Below the pieces are notes generated by a model. It ran no database searches and was not told where the DNA came from. It saw nothing but the letters and a program-made list of their open reading frames with translations. A program made the translations under genes and the position numbers. 64,000 nt of DNA, taken from the NCBI GenBank assembly GCA_947501845.1, contig CANMXP010000001.1:558001-622000 (forward strand), read 5' to 3'. Origin of the DNA: an uncultured Flavobacteriaceae bacterium (GTDB lineage Bacteria; Bacteroidota; Bacteroidia; Flavobacteriales; Flavobacteriaceae). Positions 36,614 through 46,131 of this stretch are shown here, in pieces (the first letter of the stretch is position 1; each line of letters starts with the position of its first letter).

Positions 36614-36711
36614 TTTTTTTATAAAGACATAAACATTTTTCACTAAGATCATTTAACCTATCGATTTTCCTTAATATAAAATCTGAATAACCGTATTTAT
36701 TCAAATATTGT

Positions 36712-36804
36712 TGTCATCCAAAATGGAGAGAAACAACTTGAAAAACCTATTAGAAATCAATGAGATTGCCTACTAGCTGGCAAGGCTGCTTTGTCGGAAT
36801 GATA
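36712..36804. repeat. MITE-like dispersed element, degenerate
   Basis: A 93-bp segment has imperfect terminal inverted repeats (TGTCATCC at the left, GGAATGATA at the right) and internal TAGAAATCAATGAGATTGCC and GCTGCTTTGTCGGAATGA. It resembles the non-coding palindromic repeats spread through flavobacterial intergenic DNA. It accounts for part of the 657-bp gap 36221-36877. The rest holds the gene relic, the promoter module and AT-rich DNA without visible genes. Confidence 0.5.
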
Positions 36805-36877
36805 AAACTATTATAGTTTCTGGTTTATGACAAACATAAGGACAATAGTAGAGTAAAATTAACATTGTAAACACCTT

Positions 36878-38008
36878 TTACAGAATTGTATATTTATAAA
36901 AAGTCCTACATTCATCTAAATCTTCCAAACAACCATACTCCAAGTGAGGCTTTTTATTTAAATACAAATAGCCATCATCCAAAAATGAATTATAACCACT
37001 AACCTTAGATGAAACCTCATATTCCTTTAGTAAGTTTAATTCCTTATCGAAAACCAATAAAGATAAATCTAAAAAGTTGATTAAATATTTCTCTTCTTTG
37101 TCTATATGTTTGGGTAAGTGTTGGGCTAATCTATAGAAAACTTCATTATTCTCATCGTAGTGTATATAAGAATAAAAACCATTGGATAGATAATTATAAT
37201 GCGCTTTATAGGAATTATTTGACTCTCCGCTTTTTAATGGTAGTGGATTAATTTTTGAACTCTTCGCAAATACTTTTTTAACAAGTTTCCCATCTAAATT
37301 ATATACATATAAATAATCGGAACTACCAAAACTTACTATTATCCTCTTATCTAACAAAATAAATTTTGGTATTAAATATTCCCTCTTCCAAACTTTGTCT
37401 TTAAATTCATCTGGGTATTTAATTATTTTCTCTTGTTTTCCTGTAATTAAATCAATTTTTAAAAAAGCGTATGCATTATTAACCCCTGATGACTTATCAA
37501 ATCTAACAAAATCAACGCCTGGCAAATAAAAAACATGGTTTCTGAGAGCTGGTTTAAAATAAGAATGAAGATTAACTGAAAAATTTCCTCCTTGTATTTT
37601 AAATTTTTTATTAATTTCAAGTTTATTATTAAATAAATAAAACTCCTTTTCATGTCCATTAAAAACAAAAATGGAGTCTTCTGACACATAATGGAACCCA
37701 TTGGCATTACCTATTCCATGTGGTCCATCTTCTTCAAATTTCAAGATGTCCCAATCATCTTTTTTTAGGTTATATTTTGATATTCTTTCAATTGGAAAAT
37801 CTGAATTTAAAAAAAATGGTTCCTCCGCTTTAGTCTTTGAAAAATTCCAATAAATATCTGATATATAAACGCCTTCTGGCACTTTAAACACTAGAGAATC
37901 TTTTAATTCTATGTCAATATTATTTCCTAAACGAGGAACATTAACATTTTTTTTACATGAAAGATTCAACATTAGTAAACATATTAATAACTGAAAAATG
38001 CGCATCAT
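36878..38008 (-). CDS. DUF4221 / propeller-like lipoprotein, second copy
   Basis: The 376-residue lipoprotein has a lipobox at LMLNLSC-KKNVN. Strand-rich repeats follow (YHYVSEDSIFVFNGHEKEFY-like, YVYNLDGKLVKKVF, SLLVFDKELNLLKEYEVS), and the layout matches the DUF4221 product at 34738-35934, though identity is low. The pair brackets the NVEALA-type peptide gene. No catalytic motif is visible; a role as surface or periplasmic receptor or chaperone for the peptide is only a hypothesis. Upstream, in the 261 bp to the HTH gene, lies copy 2 of a duplicated segment, and there is no clear promoter. Confidence 0.7.
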   Translation of the reverse strand: MMRIFQLLICLLMLNLSCKKNVNVPRLGNNIDIELKDSLVFKVPEGVYISDIYWNFSKTKAEEPFFLNSDFPIERISKYNLKKDDWDILKFEEDGPHGIGNANGFHYVSEDSIFVFNGHEKEFYLFNNKLEINKKFKIQGGNFSVNLHSYFKPALRNHVFYLPGVDFVRFDKSSGVNNAYAFLKIDLITGKQEKIIKYPDEFKDKVWKREYLIPKFILLDKRIIVSFGSSDYLYVYNLDGKLVKKVFAKSSKINPLPLKSGESNNSYKAHYNYLSNGFYSYIHYDENNEVFYRLAQHLPKHIDKEEKYLINFLDLSLLVFDKELNLLKEYEVSSKVSGYNSFLDDGYLYLNKKPHLEYGCLEDLDECRTFYKYTIL

Positions 38009-38072
38009 AGAAAATTTAGATTCTTTTATATTAAATTACTATTTAAGATTTAAATTGTTAAAATCCTATATT

Positions 38073-38092
38073 CACTTCGACTAAGCTCAGTG
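38073..38092. repeat. Single REP-like unit
   Basis: CACTTCGACTAAGCTCAGTG is an imperfect palindrome of the CTTCGACTnnGCTCAG kind that recurs between genes in Bacteroidota. Only one unit is present here, next to the decayed duplicated segment. Confidence 0.5.
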
Positions 38093-38103
38093 ACCACGTA
38101 GGG

Positions 38104-38240
38104 ATAAAATTCTTCCTCTGGGTATTTATTTGGGGTATTTCATAGGCCCATTTTTTTAATTAAACAATATTTTTAATATTAAATGCTCAGAGGTCTTTTT
38201 ACATAAATTCATAAGTTTCATACTATATTACAAATCACAT
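38104..38240. repeat. Duplicated intergenic segment, copy 2
   Basis: This is the counterpart of 36338-36480, 96 bp upstream of the second DUF4221 gene. The minus-strand reading that is open in copy 1 is broken here by stops and shifts, while CCTCTGGGTATTT and AATGCTCAGAGG are kept. The simplest explanation is a local duplication of relic plus DUF4221/peptide unit. Confidence 0.65.
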
Positions 38241-38269
38241 ATATGACAGGGACAAATTCTGTCACTTTG

Positions 38270-38470
38270 CTATTTTTTTAAAAGATATTTATTACTCTTT
38301 CTGCAATACTTAATAGCATAACCTTCATCTCGCAAATTTGACAGCATGCGCTTTACAGTCCGTATACTACAATTATAATCGTTCGCTACCTTTTTTAATG
38401 TAAAAAGCCTTTTCTGCTCTATCAGATATAATAGATGGTTTTCTTTTTGCTTTTTTTCAGCATAGGTCAT
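38270..38470 (-). CDS. Small helix-turn-helix protein
   Basis: The 66 residues consist almost wholly of a winged helix-turn-helix like the N-terminal HTH of DeoR/HTH_11 regulators: LLYLIEQKRLFTLKKVANDY, then SIRTVKRMLSNLRDEGYAIKY, ending KYLLKK. There is no effector domain. It starts 2 bp after the TolC stop codon and so is the last gene of the exporter operon. It may bind DNA on its own or with a partner. Immediately downstream is a TGACAG / CTGTCA inverted repeat (38243-38264), a possible operator or weak terminator. Confidence 0.7.
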   Translation of the reverse strand: MTYAEKKQKENHLLYLIEQKRLFTLKKVANDYNCSIRTVKRMLSNLRDEGYAIKYCRKSNKYLLKK

Positions 38471-38472
38471 AA

Positions 38473-39990
38473 TTAATCTTCTAATATGGTTTCAAAATCT
38501 TCTACTAAATGAGTGCCATCAATAAAATTATAAAGCGTTAATTGCTGCACTTTATAATACAATGTCCAATAATCCTGCAATGTCCGTATATAGTTTTCAT
38601 TAGCAAGCTGCCATGCTTTTCTAGAAGATGTCAGGTTTAAATAGTCTACACGTCCCGATAAAAAACGTTTTTCTGTTAAATTGTATGACTCTTTTGAGAT
38701 CTCACGGGTTTTTAAAGCTCCGAACACCAGTTCTTTTTGAAGGTTAAAATCTAAAACCTTTAATGTAATGTCCTGTTTGTAAGTGTCTTCATTTTGTTGT
38801 AATTCTATATCGATAACATCCTTATTCATCTTTGCGGTTTTTATTTTGCCCTTCCTTTCCCCCCAATCCAATATGGGTACATTAAGCTGTATGGCAACCA
38901 TCTGTTGATCTAAAAACCGCCCATAAGCATCTACAAAGGTATTGGCTTGTTGATTTAAACCGTAACTGGCCGTTAACGACAAGTCGAACCTATTATCTTT
39001 TATGGCCTGATCTAAGTCTCTTAAAGCTTCTACTTTTCTTATTTTTAAATCGAGTATATCTGGATTGTTTTGATAGGCAAATGCTATAGCTTTATTCAAA
39101 TCTATGGTTAAATCAGATATCAGTTCTGGTAATTCGGGAATGGACTGCTGTGGTAATTCATCCCTTAAAAATAATTGCAGTTCGGCCTCTGTCTTTTGTA
39201 AGGCTTGCATGTTTTGTGTTAGATTGGTATTGGCATTATATACATCTAATTCTAGGTTTAAAAGATCATCGCGTTCAATAGCAATTAAATCGTAACGCTT
39301 TTTACCAATATTGAACAGTTTTTCGGCCGAAGCCTTATTTTCCCTTGCGATTTCTACTTTTTTACTGGCCAAGGCCCATTTAAAAAACAAATCGACCGAT
39401 TTTAGATTAATGGTTTGCAATGCATACAAAAAATCCTGTTTTGCTTTCTGAAATTCCAAGGGCGCCGTTTTTTGCTGCCATTTAAAAGTATTAAATGCCA
39501 TGATAGGCTGCGACAGACCAATTCTAACCGGCGTTGCGCTATAGGTTTCTATTTCTAAGTCCCCAAAATTTTCAAGCCTGTTAAAACTGGAATTAACAAA
39601 CAACCGTGTTCCTGTGGCCCTAATATTTTGACTTATAGAAAGGTTTCCAAAACTATTGATGGTTTGCTGCTGTCTAAATACATCTATGTTTTGTTCGGAG
39701 TCGTAGCGCTCTATTAAAGCCCTGTTAAAAGTAAATGGTCGTGCTTCGAAATTTATTTTTGGGAGTAAACTGGATTTAAACGATCTAAACTGCCAGTAAT
39801 TAACACCATATTTTCGTTTGGCCTTAAAAACATCTAGAGACTTTTTACTGGCAAGTTTCAGTACATCATCAAGGGTTATATTTCGCTGTATACTTCCAGA
39901 CGACACGTTACTTTGTTGTGCGGTTGCTTTGGTACAGTTTAACACCACACCTATTACAATACATATTAGTTTTATCTGAATATATCTCAT
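38473..39990 (-). CDS. TolC-family outer membrane efflux protein
   Basis: With the ATG at 39990 the product is 505 residues with a signal peptide ending KATAQQ. The ATG overlaps the RND stop in an ATGA tetranucleotide, which decides the start and implies translational coupling. Long amphipathic helices in two similar halves (AKRKYGVNYWQFRSFKSSLLPKI, ALRDLDQAIKDNRFDLSLTASYG, LSGRVDYLNLTSSRKAW) are typical of outer membrane factor proteins. It forms the outer-membrane channel of the RND tripartite pump encoded just upstream. Confidence 0.92.
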   Translation of the reverse strand: MRYIQIKLICIVIGVVLNCTKATAQQSNVSSGSIQRNITLDDVLKLASKKSLDVFKAKRKYGVNYWQFRSFKSSLLPKINFEARPFTFNRALIERYDSEQNIDVFRQQQTINSFGNLSISQNIRATGTRLFVNSSFNRLENFGDLEIETYSATPVRIGLSQPIMAFNTFKWQQKTAPLEFQKAKQDFLYALQTINLKSVDLFFKWALASKKVEIARENKASAEKLFNIGKKRYDLIAIERDDLLNLELDVYNANTNLTQNMQALQKTEAELQLFLRDELPQQSIPELPELISDLTIDLNKAIAFAYQNNPDILDLKIRKVEALRDLDQAIKDNRFDLSLTASYGLNQQANTFVDAYGRFLDQQMVAIQLNVPILDWGERKGKIKTAKMNKDVIDIELQQNEDTYKQDITLKVLDFNLQKELVFGALKTREISKESYNLTEKRFLSGRVDYLNLTSSRKAWQLANENYIRTLQDYWTLYYKVQQLTLYNFIDGTHLVEDFETILED

Positions 39991-42900
39991 TTTATTTTCT
40001 TGGTAAATTGGTAATAACAAAGGGGTATAAAATAGAGACTAACCAAGGTTCCCAAAAGCATCCCTCCTATTAATGCTACTGCCAGAGGCGCCTGTAATTC
40101 TGCTCCAAGACCACTTGAAAACAGCAACGGGACTAAGGCTAGAATGGTTGTCAAGCTGGTCATAAGTATCGGTTTTAAACGCCGTTGCCCTGCAATTAAT
40201 AAGGCTTTTATTAAAGAATATCCCTGACGTTGCAATTGAATAATAGTATCTATCTTTAAAATGGAATCGTTTATTATAATGCCTCCCATAACCACAATGC
40301 CTATCATGGACATTAAATTAATACTCATACCAAAAAGCTTTAAAAACAAAAAAGCTCCCGCCAAATCTATAGGGACTTCCAACAAAAGAATAAGAGGCAA
40401 CAAGAAAGACTCAAATTGAGAAGCCAAAATAAAATAGAGCAATACCAAAGAAATCAACAGCACAATTTTTAATTCGCCCATAAGCTCTTGATTAGAAAAA
40501 AAGCTTCCTGAAAAATTAACATCATACCATTTATTATTGCTCACCACTTGTTTTATATCGGTTATGGTACTCTCCATATCGCCTTCCTCAATATTAAATA
40601 CCAAAGGATAGTATGCGCCCTCTTTCCCACCAGTAATACTCTTTAAATCTTCGGCCTTTACAACTTTAACGAAATCCTTGACTTGAAAAGTGGTATGCTC
40701 ATTAGATTTCACTGTAGTTTTTGTAAGTATGTCATTTATATCTCCTGCATGAGCCCCTAAAACTATTGGAACAAAGTTTTGGTTATCGGCAATAGATAAA
40801 ATATCCCGTTCATTAAAAGCACTTTTAAGTGTACTAAACAAATGGTTAGGCTTTATATTATATGTGATCAATTTTTCTTGATCTGCAACGAGCGTCATGT
40901 GTTCCTGCCAAGCTATGGGCTTTAACACAACATCCTTTAAGTTTTTCTGTATTTGATACCAGACGTGTTTTAATTGGGTATTTTGATCGCTTCCCAAGTT
41001 TTCAACATGTCGTAACCTGGCAACTAAAGGGGTTTCATTATTCGAAAAAATTAGGCTAAAAATGTTATCCACTTCTTTGTACTTGTAAATAATTCCAGCA
41101 TATTTATTTGCTAAAAAATCATTTAATTTTGATTTTACATTTGATAAGTTTTTTTCACTTTTAGTTTGTATATAGATAGTCGTTTCTGATGTTTTTGCTT
41201 CTGAATCTTTATCCAATAAAAACTGTTGCGTGCCAACTAAAGCCGTTTGGTTTATTAAGTTTTCCTGTATTGGTTTGAGCAGTTCTAATACACGACGTTT
41301 ATTTTCTTCAACGTTTATTTGTTCATTCCAATCTATTTTTAACAAAGTTTCTGTGCTTGTTAAGGCTGGCATTTGCGACTTTGGTAAAACACTAAATAGG
41401 CCTATGGCAATAATTAAAAGCAAGACACTAATGCCCCAGGATACCCTTTGTTTTTTCATGACCCATTTAAAACCTTTTTCGTAAATAGCTGCGTAATCCA
41501 AAGTATTGGTTTTAGCCAAAAAATTACTTATCCAACTAATACGGGAATTATCTTTTAAGTGAAATAAGCGATATAGGACAGGTAATAATGTAATAGAAAC
41601 CAATAACGAAACAAACAAACCGATACTAATTGCCATGGCCTGATCGTAAAATAAAGCCCCACTTATGCCACTTAAAAAAACCAAGGGCAAAAACACTGCA
41701 CATGTTGTTAAAGCCGAGCTTAACAAGGGTTTTAAAACTTCGTTAGTTCCCAATACACAAGCTTTTGAAAGCTTATACCCTCTTTGTCTGTACTGTGTGA
41801 TATTATCAATAACAATAATGGAGTTATCTATCATAAGTCCGATACCCAAAACCAATCCAGATAATGAAATAATGTTTATTGAAATATGTAGCAGGTGAAA
41901 AAACATTAAACAAACGACTAGAGAAGTCGGGATAGTTATTCCTATCAATAAAGGTGATTTTACATTCTTCAAAAATAAAAACATAACCACAAAAGCAAGT
42001 AGCATACCCCATAACAAGCTCTGAAATAAATTAGAGATAGCATAATCCAATAATTTAGTTTGGTCTCTAGTTATAGAAAAATTAATATGAGGATAATCGT
42101 TTCTAAGGTTATGTAGCAAATTATTTAAGGCCTTTTTTAAATCACCCATTCTGGCATCACTTTGTTTTATAATAGCCATGGTGACCGCTTCATCATTATC
42201 AGAAAGTACCAAACCTGTTCTGTTCTGGGGATGTTCGATAACTTCTGCTAGCTCTTTTAACTGAAAAATACGGTGATTTTTATTTATGTAGATCGCTTCA
42301 ATATCCTTTATATTATTAAGTGAAGTCCCTAAGCGCACATCATATTGATATTGGTTATCTTTAATCAATAAGCTTCCAATATCTAAGTCGTTATTCTTTA
42401 TGGCCAATTCCAAATCATTTAACCCTATACCAAGGGCATCTAATTTATTTTGGTCGGGTATAATCAAAATCTCTGAAGCCACCAAACCACTTACATCTAC
42501 CATGGCCACTTCACTAACCTGTTCAATACGCCTACGAATTACTTGATCTGTAAAACGATTAAAATCAACAAATTCTTGAGATACGGGATAAAGCCTCTTG
42601 TTTTGAGATATAGGCTTTTTATGGGTTTTATCTATTTCTTTAAGCGTCATGCTTAAATAAAATACAGGAATATCTGTGGCACTGGCTTTTATAACTTTAG
42701 GTCGCTTAATAGTTTTGGGCAAACTTCCAATAATACGATCAATCTTCTCATTCACTTCAATAAAGGCATAATCTATATTACTGCCATACGTAAAACTCAA
42801 TCTAATAACTCCCGACTCGTTACTGGATTCACTTTTAATATCCTTTAAATGGCTCACTTGCAGTAAACGAGAACGTAACGGTTTTAAAACGGCGTCTTCC

Positions 42901-43070
42901 AATTGTCTTGCAGACATATTATCGGCCTGTACCTGCACGGTAATTTCTGGAATATCAATATTGGGCATTAATGATACAGGAATAAAACCAAAAGCATACA
43001 CTCCTAAAATAAGAACACCCAATGTGGTCATTAAAACGGCTATGGGTTTATGTATTAAAAATTTCACCAT
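39987..43070 (-). CDS. RND-superfamily efflux permease of a tripartite system
   Basis: The 1027 residues have twelve transmembrane helices in the 1+5+1+5 RND plan with two porter domains. The first helix reads FLIHKPIAVLMTTLGVLILG, helix 4 SGLVLGIGLMIDNSIIVIDNI (one acidic relay residue, then Asn), and helix 10-11 SMIGIVVMGGIIINDSIL. Encoded between its adaptor (18-bp gap) and its TolC partner (4-bp overlap), it drives proton-powered export from the periplasm or outer leaflet. Substrate unknown. The operon context (Wzy/TPR protein, hydrolase) makes a peptide, lipid or glycan more likely than a drug; this is inference. Confidence 0.93.
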   Translation of the reverse strand: MVKFLIHKPIAVLMTTLGVLILGVYAFGFIPVSLMPNIDIPEITVQVQADNMSARQLEDAVLKPLRSRLLQVSHLKDIKSESSNESGVIRLSFTYGSNIDYAFIEVNEKIDRIIGSLPKTIKRPKVIKASATDIPVFYLSMTLKEIDKTHKKPISQNKRLYPVSQEFVDFNRFTDQVIRRRIEQVSEVAMVDVSGLVASEILIIPDQNKLDALGIGLNDLELAIKNNDLDIGSLLIKDNQYQYDVRLGTSLNNIKDIEAIYINKNHRIFQLKELAEVIEHPQNRTGLVLSDNDEAVTMAIIKQSDARMGDLKKALNNLLHNLRNDYPHINFSITRDQTKLLDYAISNLFQSLLWGMLLAFVVMFLFLKNVKSPLLIGITIPTSLVVCLMFFHLLHISINIISLSGLVLGIGLMIDNSIIVIDNITQYRQRGYKLSKACVLGTNEVLKPLLSSALTTCAVFLPLVFLSGISGALFYDQAMAISIGLFVSLLVSITLLPVLYRLFHLKDNSRISWISNFLAKTNTLDYAAIYEKGFKWVMKKQRVSWGISVLLLIIAIGLFSVLPKSQMPALTSTETLLKIDWNEQINVEENKRRVLELLKPIQENLINQTALVGTQQFLLDKDSEAKTSETTIYIQTKSEKNLSNVKSKLNDFLANKYAGIIYKYKEVDNIFSLIFSNNETPLVARLRHVENLGSDQNTQLKHVWYQIQKNLKDVVLKPIAWQEHMTLVADQEKLITYNIKPNHLFSTLKSAFNERDILSIADNQNFVPIVLGAHAGDINDILTKTTVKSNEHTTFQVKDFVKVVKAEDLKSITGGKEGAYYPLVFNIEEGDMESTITDIKQVVSNNKWYDVNFSGSFFSNQELMGELKIVLLISLVLLYFILASQFESFLLPLILLLEVPIDLAGAFLFLKLFGMSINLMSMIGIVVMGGIIINDSILKIDTIIQLQRQGYSLIKALLIAGQRRLKPILMTSLTTILALVPLLFSSGLGAELQAPLAVALIGGMLLGTLVSLYFIPLCYYQFTKKIK

Positions 43071-43088
43071 GTTACATGAGTATAACCG

Positions 43089-44186
43089 TTAATTTTCGGG
43101 CTTTATTGATATCTCACTATCATGAGCCAAATTCAAATTATCTGAAACAATAATAGTATCCCCGGGTTTTAAAGATGCACTGCTTTTATCTGGGTCTGGA
43201 ACAACCACATATTCCTTGCTATTCTCCAGTGTTGTTTTTATATAATTCCAATAAGCTTTGCCTTGATTTACTTTAAACAAAACTTCTTGGTTATCTCTCA
43301 GCACTACAGCAGATTTAGGTACTACAAACTGATCGGGAATATCTTTTTTAATAAATACTTTTACATTCATCCCTTCTAATAAATCACCATCGTTTTTAAC
43401 TTGTGCCCTTATTAAAATAGTACCGTCTTCTTCTACCTGGGGGTTTATGTTAGCAATATAACCTTCATAACTTCTATTAATAGCAAAAGGCTCTATGGTT
43501 ATTTTATCCTTGGTCTTTATATCTTGTAATTCTGATTCTATGACGTAAAACTCTACTTCAAAAATAGCATCGTTAATAAGCGTTATAAATGCTTTTCCAG
43601 AGTTTACCTGTTCGTATTGTTTACTATTTATATTGGCTATTTTTCCACTAAAAGGGGCTACTAGCTTAGTAGACTTTAAATCGAAACGCGCATTTTCTAG
43701 CTGGTGCAGGGCATTTTTATAGCCCGATTTAATAGCCATCATATCGTATTCTTTTTGGGCAAGGCTATCTTTAGTATTGGAGTTAAAACCGCGACGTATC
43801 TGTAAATCGTTAAACTCTAAAGTGGCTTCCTTTAAATCTATTTCGGCTTTATTTACTTTTTGTCTATATGTAAAGGCATCTAAGGTTGCTAATAATTGCC
43901 CTTTTTTTACATAGTCACCATTCTTTACATAGATCTTATGTAGTTTTTCACTAACATTAAATTTAAGTTCGCTTTTTTCTAAAGCTACGAGGCGTCCATT
44001 ACTAACCAATTCTTTTTTAAAGGTATCTTTCTTCAATATGATGATATTCACCTCATTTTTGTTTGGGAGGTATTCCTTTTTGTTTATAACCTCACCCTCT
44101 TTATTTTGTTTTTCTTTATTACAATTAGACAAAGTAATAATGCTAATTATTAAAAAAATCCATTTTACTATTTTTTGGTACCTCAT
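43089..44186 (-). CDS. RND periplasmic adaptor (membrane fusion protein), lipoprotein
   Basis: The 365 residues have a lipobox at ITLSNC-NKEKQ. The lipoyl half-motifs are LHKIYVKNGDYVKKGQLLATLD (about 75-95) and LVAPFSGKIANINSKQYEQVNSG (about 170-195), with a short helical hairpin between. A beta-barrel (ITIEPFAINRSYEGYIANINPQ) and a membrane-proximal domain (FVVPKSAVVLRDNQEVLFKV) follow. It links the permease to TolC in the tripartite pump. Start and stop fit a tight operon: 13 bp after the Wzy/TPR gene and 18 bp before the permease gene. Confidence 0.93.
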   Translation of the reverse strand: MRYQKIVKWIFLIISIITLSNCNKEKQNKEGEVINKKEYLPNKNEVNIIILKKDTFKKELVSNGRLVALEKSELKFNVSEKLHKIYVKNGDYVKKGQLLATLDAFTYRQKVNKAEIDLKEATLEFNDLQIRRGFNSNTKDSLAQKEYDMMAIKSGYKNALHQLENARFDLKSTKLVAPFSGKIANINSKQYEQVNSGKAFITLINDAIFEVEFYVIESELQDIKTKDKITIEPFAINRSYEGYIANINPQVEEDGTILIRAQVKNDGDLLEGMNVKVFIKKDIPDQFVVPKSAVVLRDNQEVLFKVNQGKAYWNYIKTTLENSKEYVVVPDPDKSSASLKPGDTIIVSDNLNLAHDSEISIKPEN

Positions 44187-44199
44187 AGTTGTTTTTTAA

Positions 44200-46098
44200 T
44201 TATAGCCCTTTTATTATATTTTTCATTTCTTCTTTCATTTCTTTTATAGCAGTAGATGGTATTTTTATCTCTTTATTCAAAATAATTTTTGCCATCGTAA
44301 TCGCTTTCTCTTTTTCTCCGCTCGATTCATATAATTTTGCCAATAAATAAAGTGGGTAGAACCTGGCAGGAATCATATCAGCAGCATGTTTATAAGCTTT
44401 TTCTGCTTTTTCATATTGTTCTAAACTTTTATACGCATCCCCTAAAGCTGTCTCAATAATAGTTGTGTTGAGGTGTTTTTTAGCCTGTTTTAAAACTTGA
44501 ACCGCTTTTTTATCCTGTTTATAAATAGATAAAGCTTTACCATAATTCATTAAAAATCCACCATTACTTTTAAAATCCGGATAAGCTTTTTCGTATTCTT
44601 TTAGAGCACCCTCATAATCCCCATACTGGTAACTATTTAAGGCAAATTCCCACGATTTAAAACTTTTATCTAAACTGTTTATGTGTTTAATACTTATTGT
44701 TATAAGTATTAGGGTTCCTGTGATTAAAAAAGTTTTTAATACAAGTAGCTTACTTTTTTTTAGCACCTGTAAAATATTTACTTTATGGCTATCAAGTGTT
44801 GCCATAATAGCTAATAAAATAACCAGAATAAGCTTGGTTGGTAAGATTTCCATAGGGTATGAAAAGCATGAAAATACACCAATTGCAAACAAGCCTATTT
44901 TTATAATAAAACTTAAATTTTTATACTTTTTTATTGAAGCTATTTTAAATATAAAATACAGAGCAATAATAAGTAATACAAAACCTACAACGCCGTTCTC
45001 AACTATAAATTGTACAAACTCATTAAAGGCATAATAGCTATTGTCGGCAACCAAAGCATCTTGGGTTTCCTCAAGTTCGACAAAATGGTTGGCTTGATAA
45101 TTCATGTAATGTGCCTTAAAACGGTCGAAACCAACTCCAAAAGCAGGCTTATCTTCTATAATTTCTGTTGATACTTTCCAAATAAACAAACGCCCATCAG
45201 AAGATCCTTTTTTAAAATGGTAAATACCAAATAAACTGACACCAATAATTATTAAAGTACAAATAACTATAATCGTCTTTTTTAAAATATCCAACCTAAG
45301 GAACAATCTTTTTATAATACCGTACTTTAATTCCAATAAGACCATACTGCTCAATAATACCGCTAACCAGGATGCTCTGGATTGTGCAGCAGGTAACACT
45401 AGAACTATACTTATAATCCCTGATAATGGAACATATTCAAAAACATATTTGGTTATATAATTAAAAAGAAAATGTTTCCCCTCTGCATTATTTGTAATAT
45501 ACTCGACTATGCTTTCCTTGAATAGATAAACACCTAAGACTATTGGAAAAACAGCAGCAAGAAACCCAGCATAAGGTCCTGGATTAAAAAAACTTCCTGT
45601 TAATTTAAACCCCGAATGATTGGACGGGTAATACCCCAATAATTGTAAATTGCCATATACAGCTTGAATAATTCCTGAGATAATAACCAGCAACAACAGC
45701 CAATAGATATTTTTTTTATTAAAACTTCTAATTAAAATATATAGCACACTTAAACCTAACAACTCCATATAACGAATGGAAAAACCATAGGTTGTTTGCA
45801 GTAAATATCTATTTATTGTTATGTAAACAACCAGTATAAATAAAGCCATATCTAATTTAGATAATGATATATTAGATTGCTTAGAAGTAATAAGTGATGC
45901 GGCAGAAAGACCTAAAAGCACTATACAGGCATAGGAAAAAACAATAAATTTACTTGTTACGGTCGATTGCGGGTAACCATTAATATTAATATGAGGTAAA
46001 ACAACTATGACTAAACATACTAAAAATGTAAGTAAAAATGAATAGCTTTTATTATTTCTAATAAAAATAGTATAAAAATAAGAGTACATTCTGCTCAT
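44200..46098 (-). CDS. O-antigen ligase/polymerase-like (Wzy_C) membrane protein with C-terminal TPRs
   Basis: The 632 residues carry about 11-12 transmembrane helices (about 15-460). The conserved periplasmic region contains SFFNPGPYAGFLAAVFPI, AQSRASWLAVL, GRLFIWKVSTEIIEDKPAFGVGFDRF and the YNEFVQFIVENGVVGF-like segment; these are the Wzy_C/O-antigen ligase signatures. From about 480 on, TPR-like helices follow (YQYGDYEGALKEYEKAYPDF, LGDAYKSLEQYEKAEKAYKHAADMIP). Members join or polymerise glycans on lipid carriers in the periplasm; a few attach glycans to proteins. It is second in the exporter operon, 33 bp after the hydrolase gene. Confidence 0.88.
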   Translation of the reverse strand: MSRMYSYFYTIFIRNNKSYSFLLTFLVCLVIVVLPHININGYPQSTVTSKFIVFSYACIVLLGLSAASLITSKQSNISLSKLDMALFILVVYITINRYLLQTTYGFSIRYMELLGLSVLYILIRSFNKKNIYWLLLLVIISGIIQAVYGNLQLLGYYPSNHSGFKLTGSFFNPGPYAGFLAAVFPIVLGVYLFKESIVEYITNNAEGKHFLFNYITKYVFEYVPLSGIISIVLVLPAAQSRASWLAVLLSSMVLLELKYGIIKRLFLRLDILKKTIIVICTLIIIGVSLFGIYHFKKGSSDGRLFIWKVSTEIIEDKPAFGVGFDRFKAHYMNYQANHFVELEETQDALVADNSYYAFNEFVQFIVENGVVGFVLLIIALYFIFKIASIKKYKNLSFIIKIGLFAIGVFSCFSYPMEILPTKLILVILLAIMATLDSHKVNILQVLKKSKLLVLKTFLITGTLILITISIKHINSLDKSFKSWEFALNSYQYGDYEGALKEYEKAYPDFKSNGGFLMNYGKALSIYKQDKKAVQVLKQAKKHLNTTIIETALGDAYKSLEQYEKAEKAYKHAADMIPARFYPLYLLAKLYESSGEKEKAITMAKIILNKEIKIPSTAIKEMKEEMKNIIKGL

Positions 46099-46131
46099 TA
46101 ATATTCGATTAATTCGTAAAAAAAGTTATAG

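Noticed and set aside
37459-37707. 82-codon second frame inside the DUF4221 gene 36878-38008
   Set aside because: It is on the same strand in another frame, entirely inside a lipoprotein gene with good features, and without coding character of its own.
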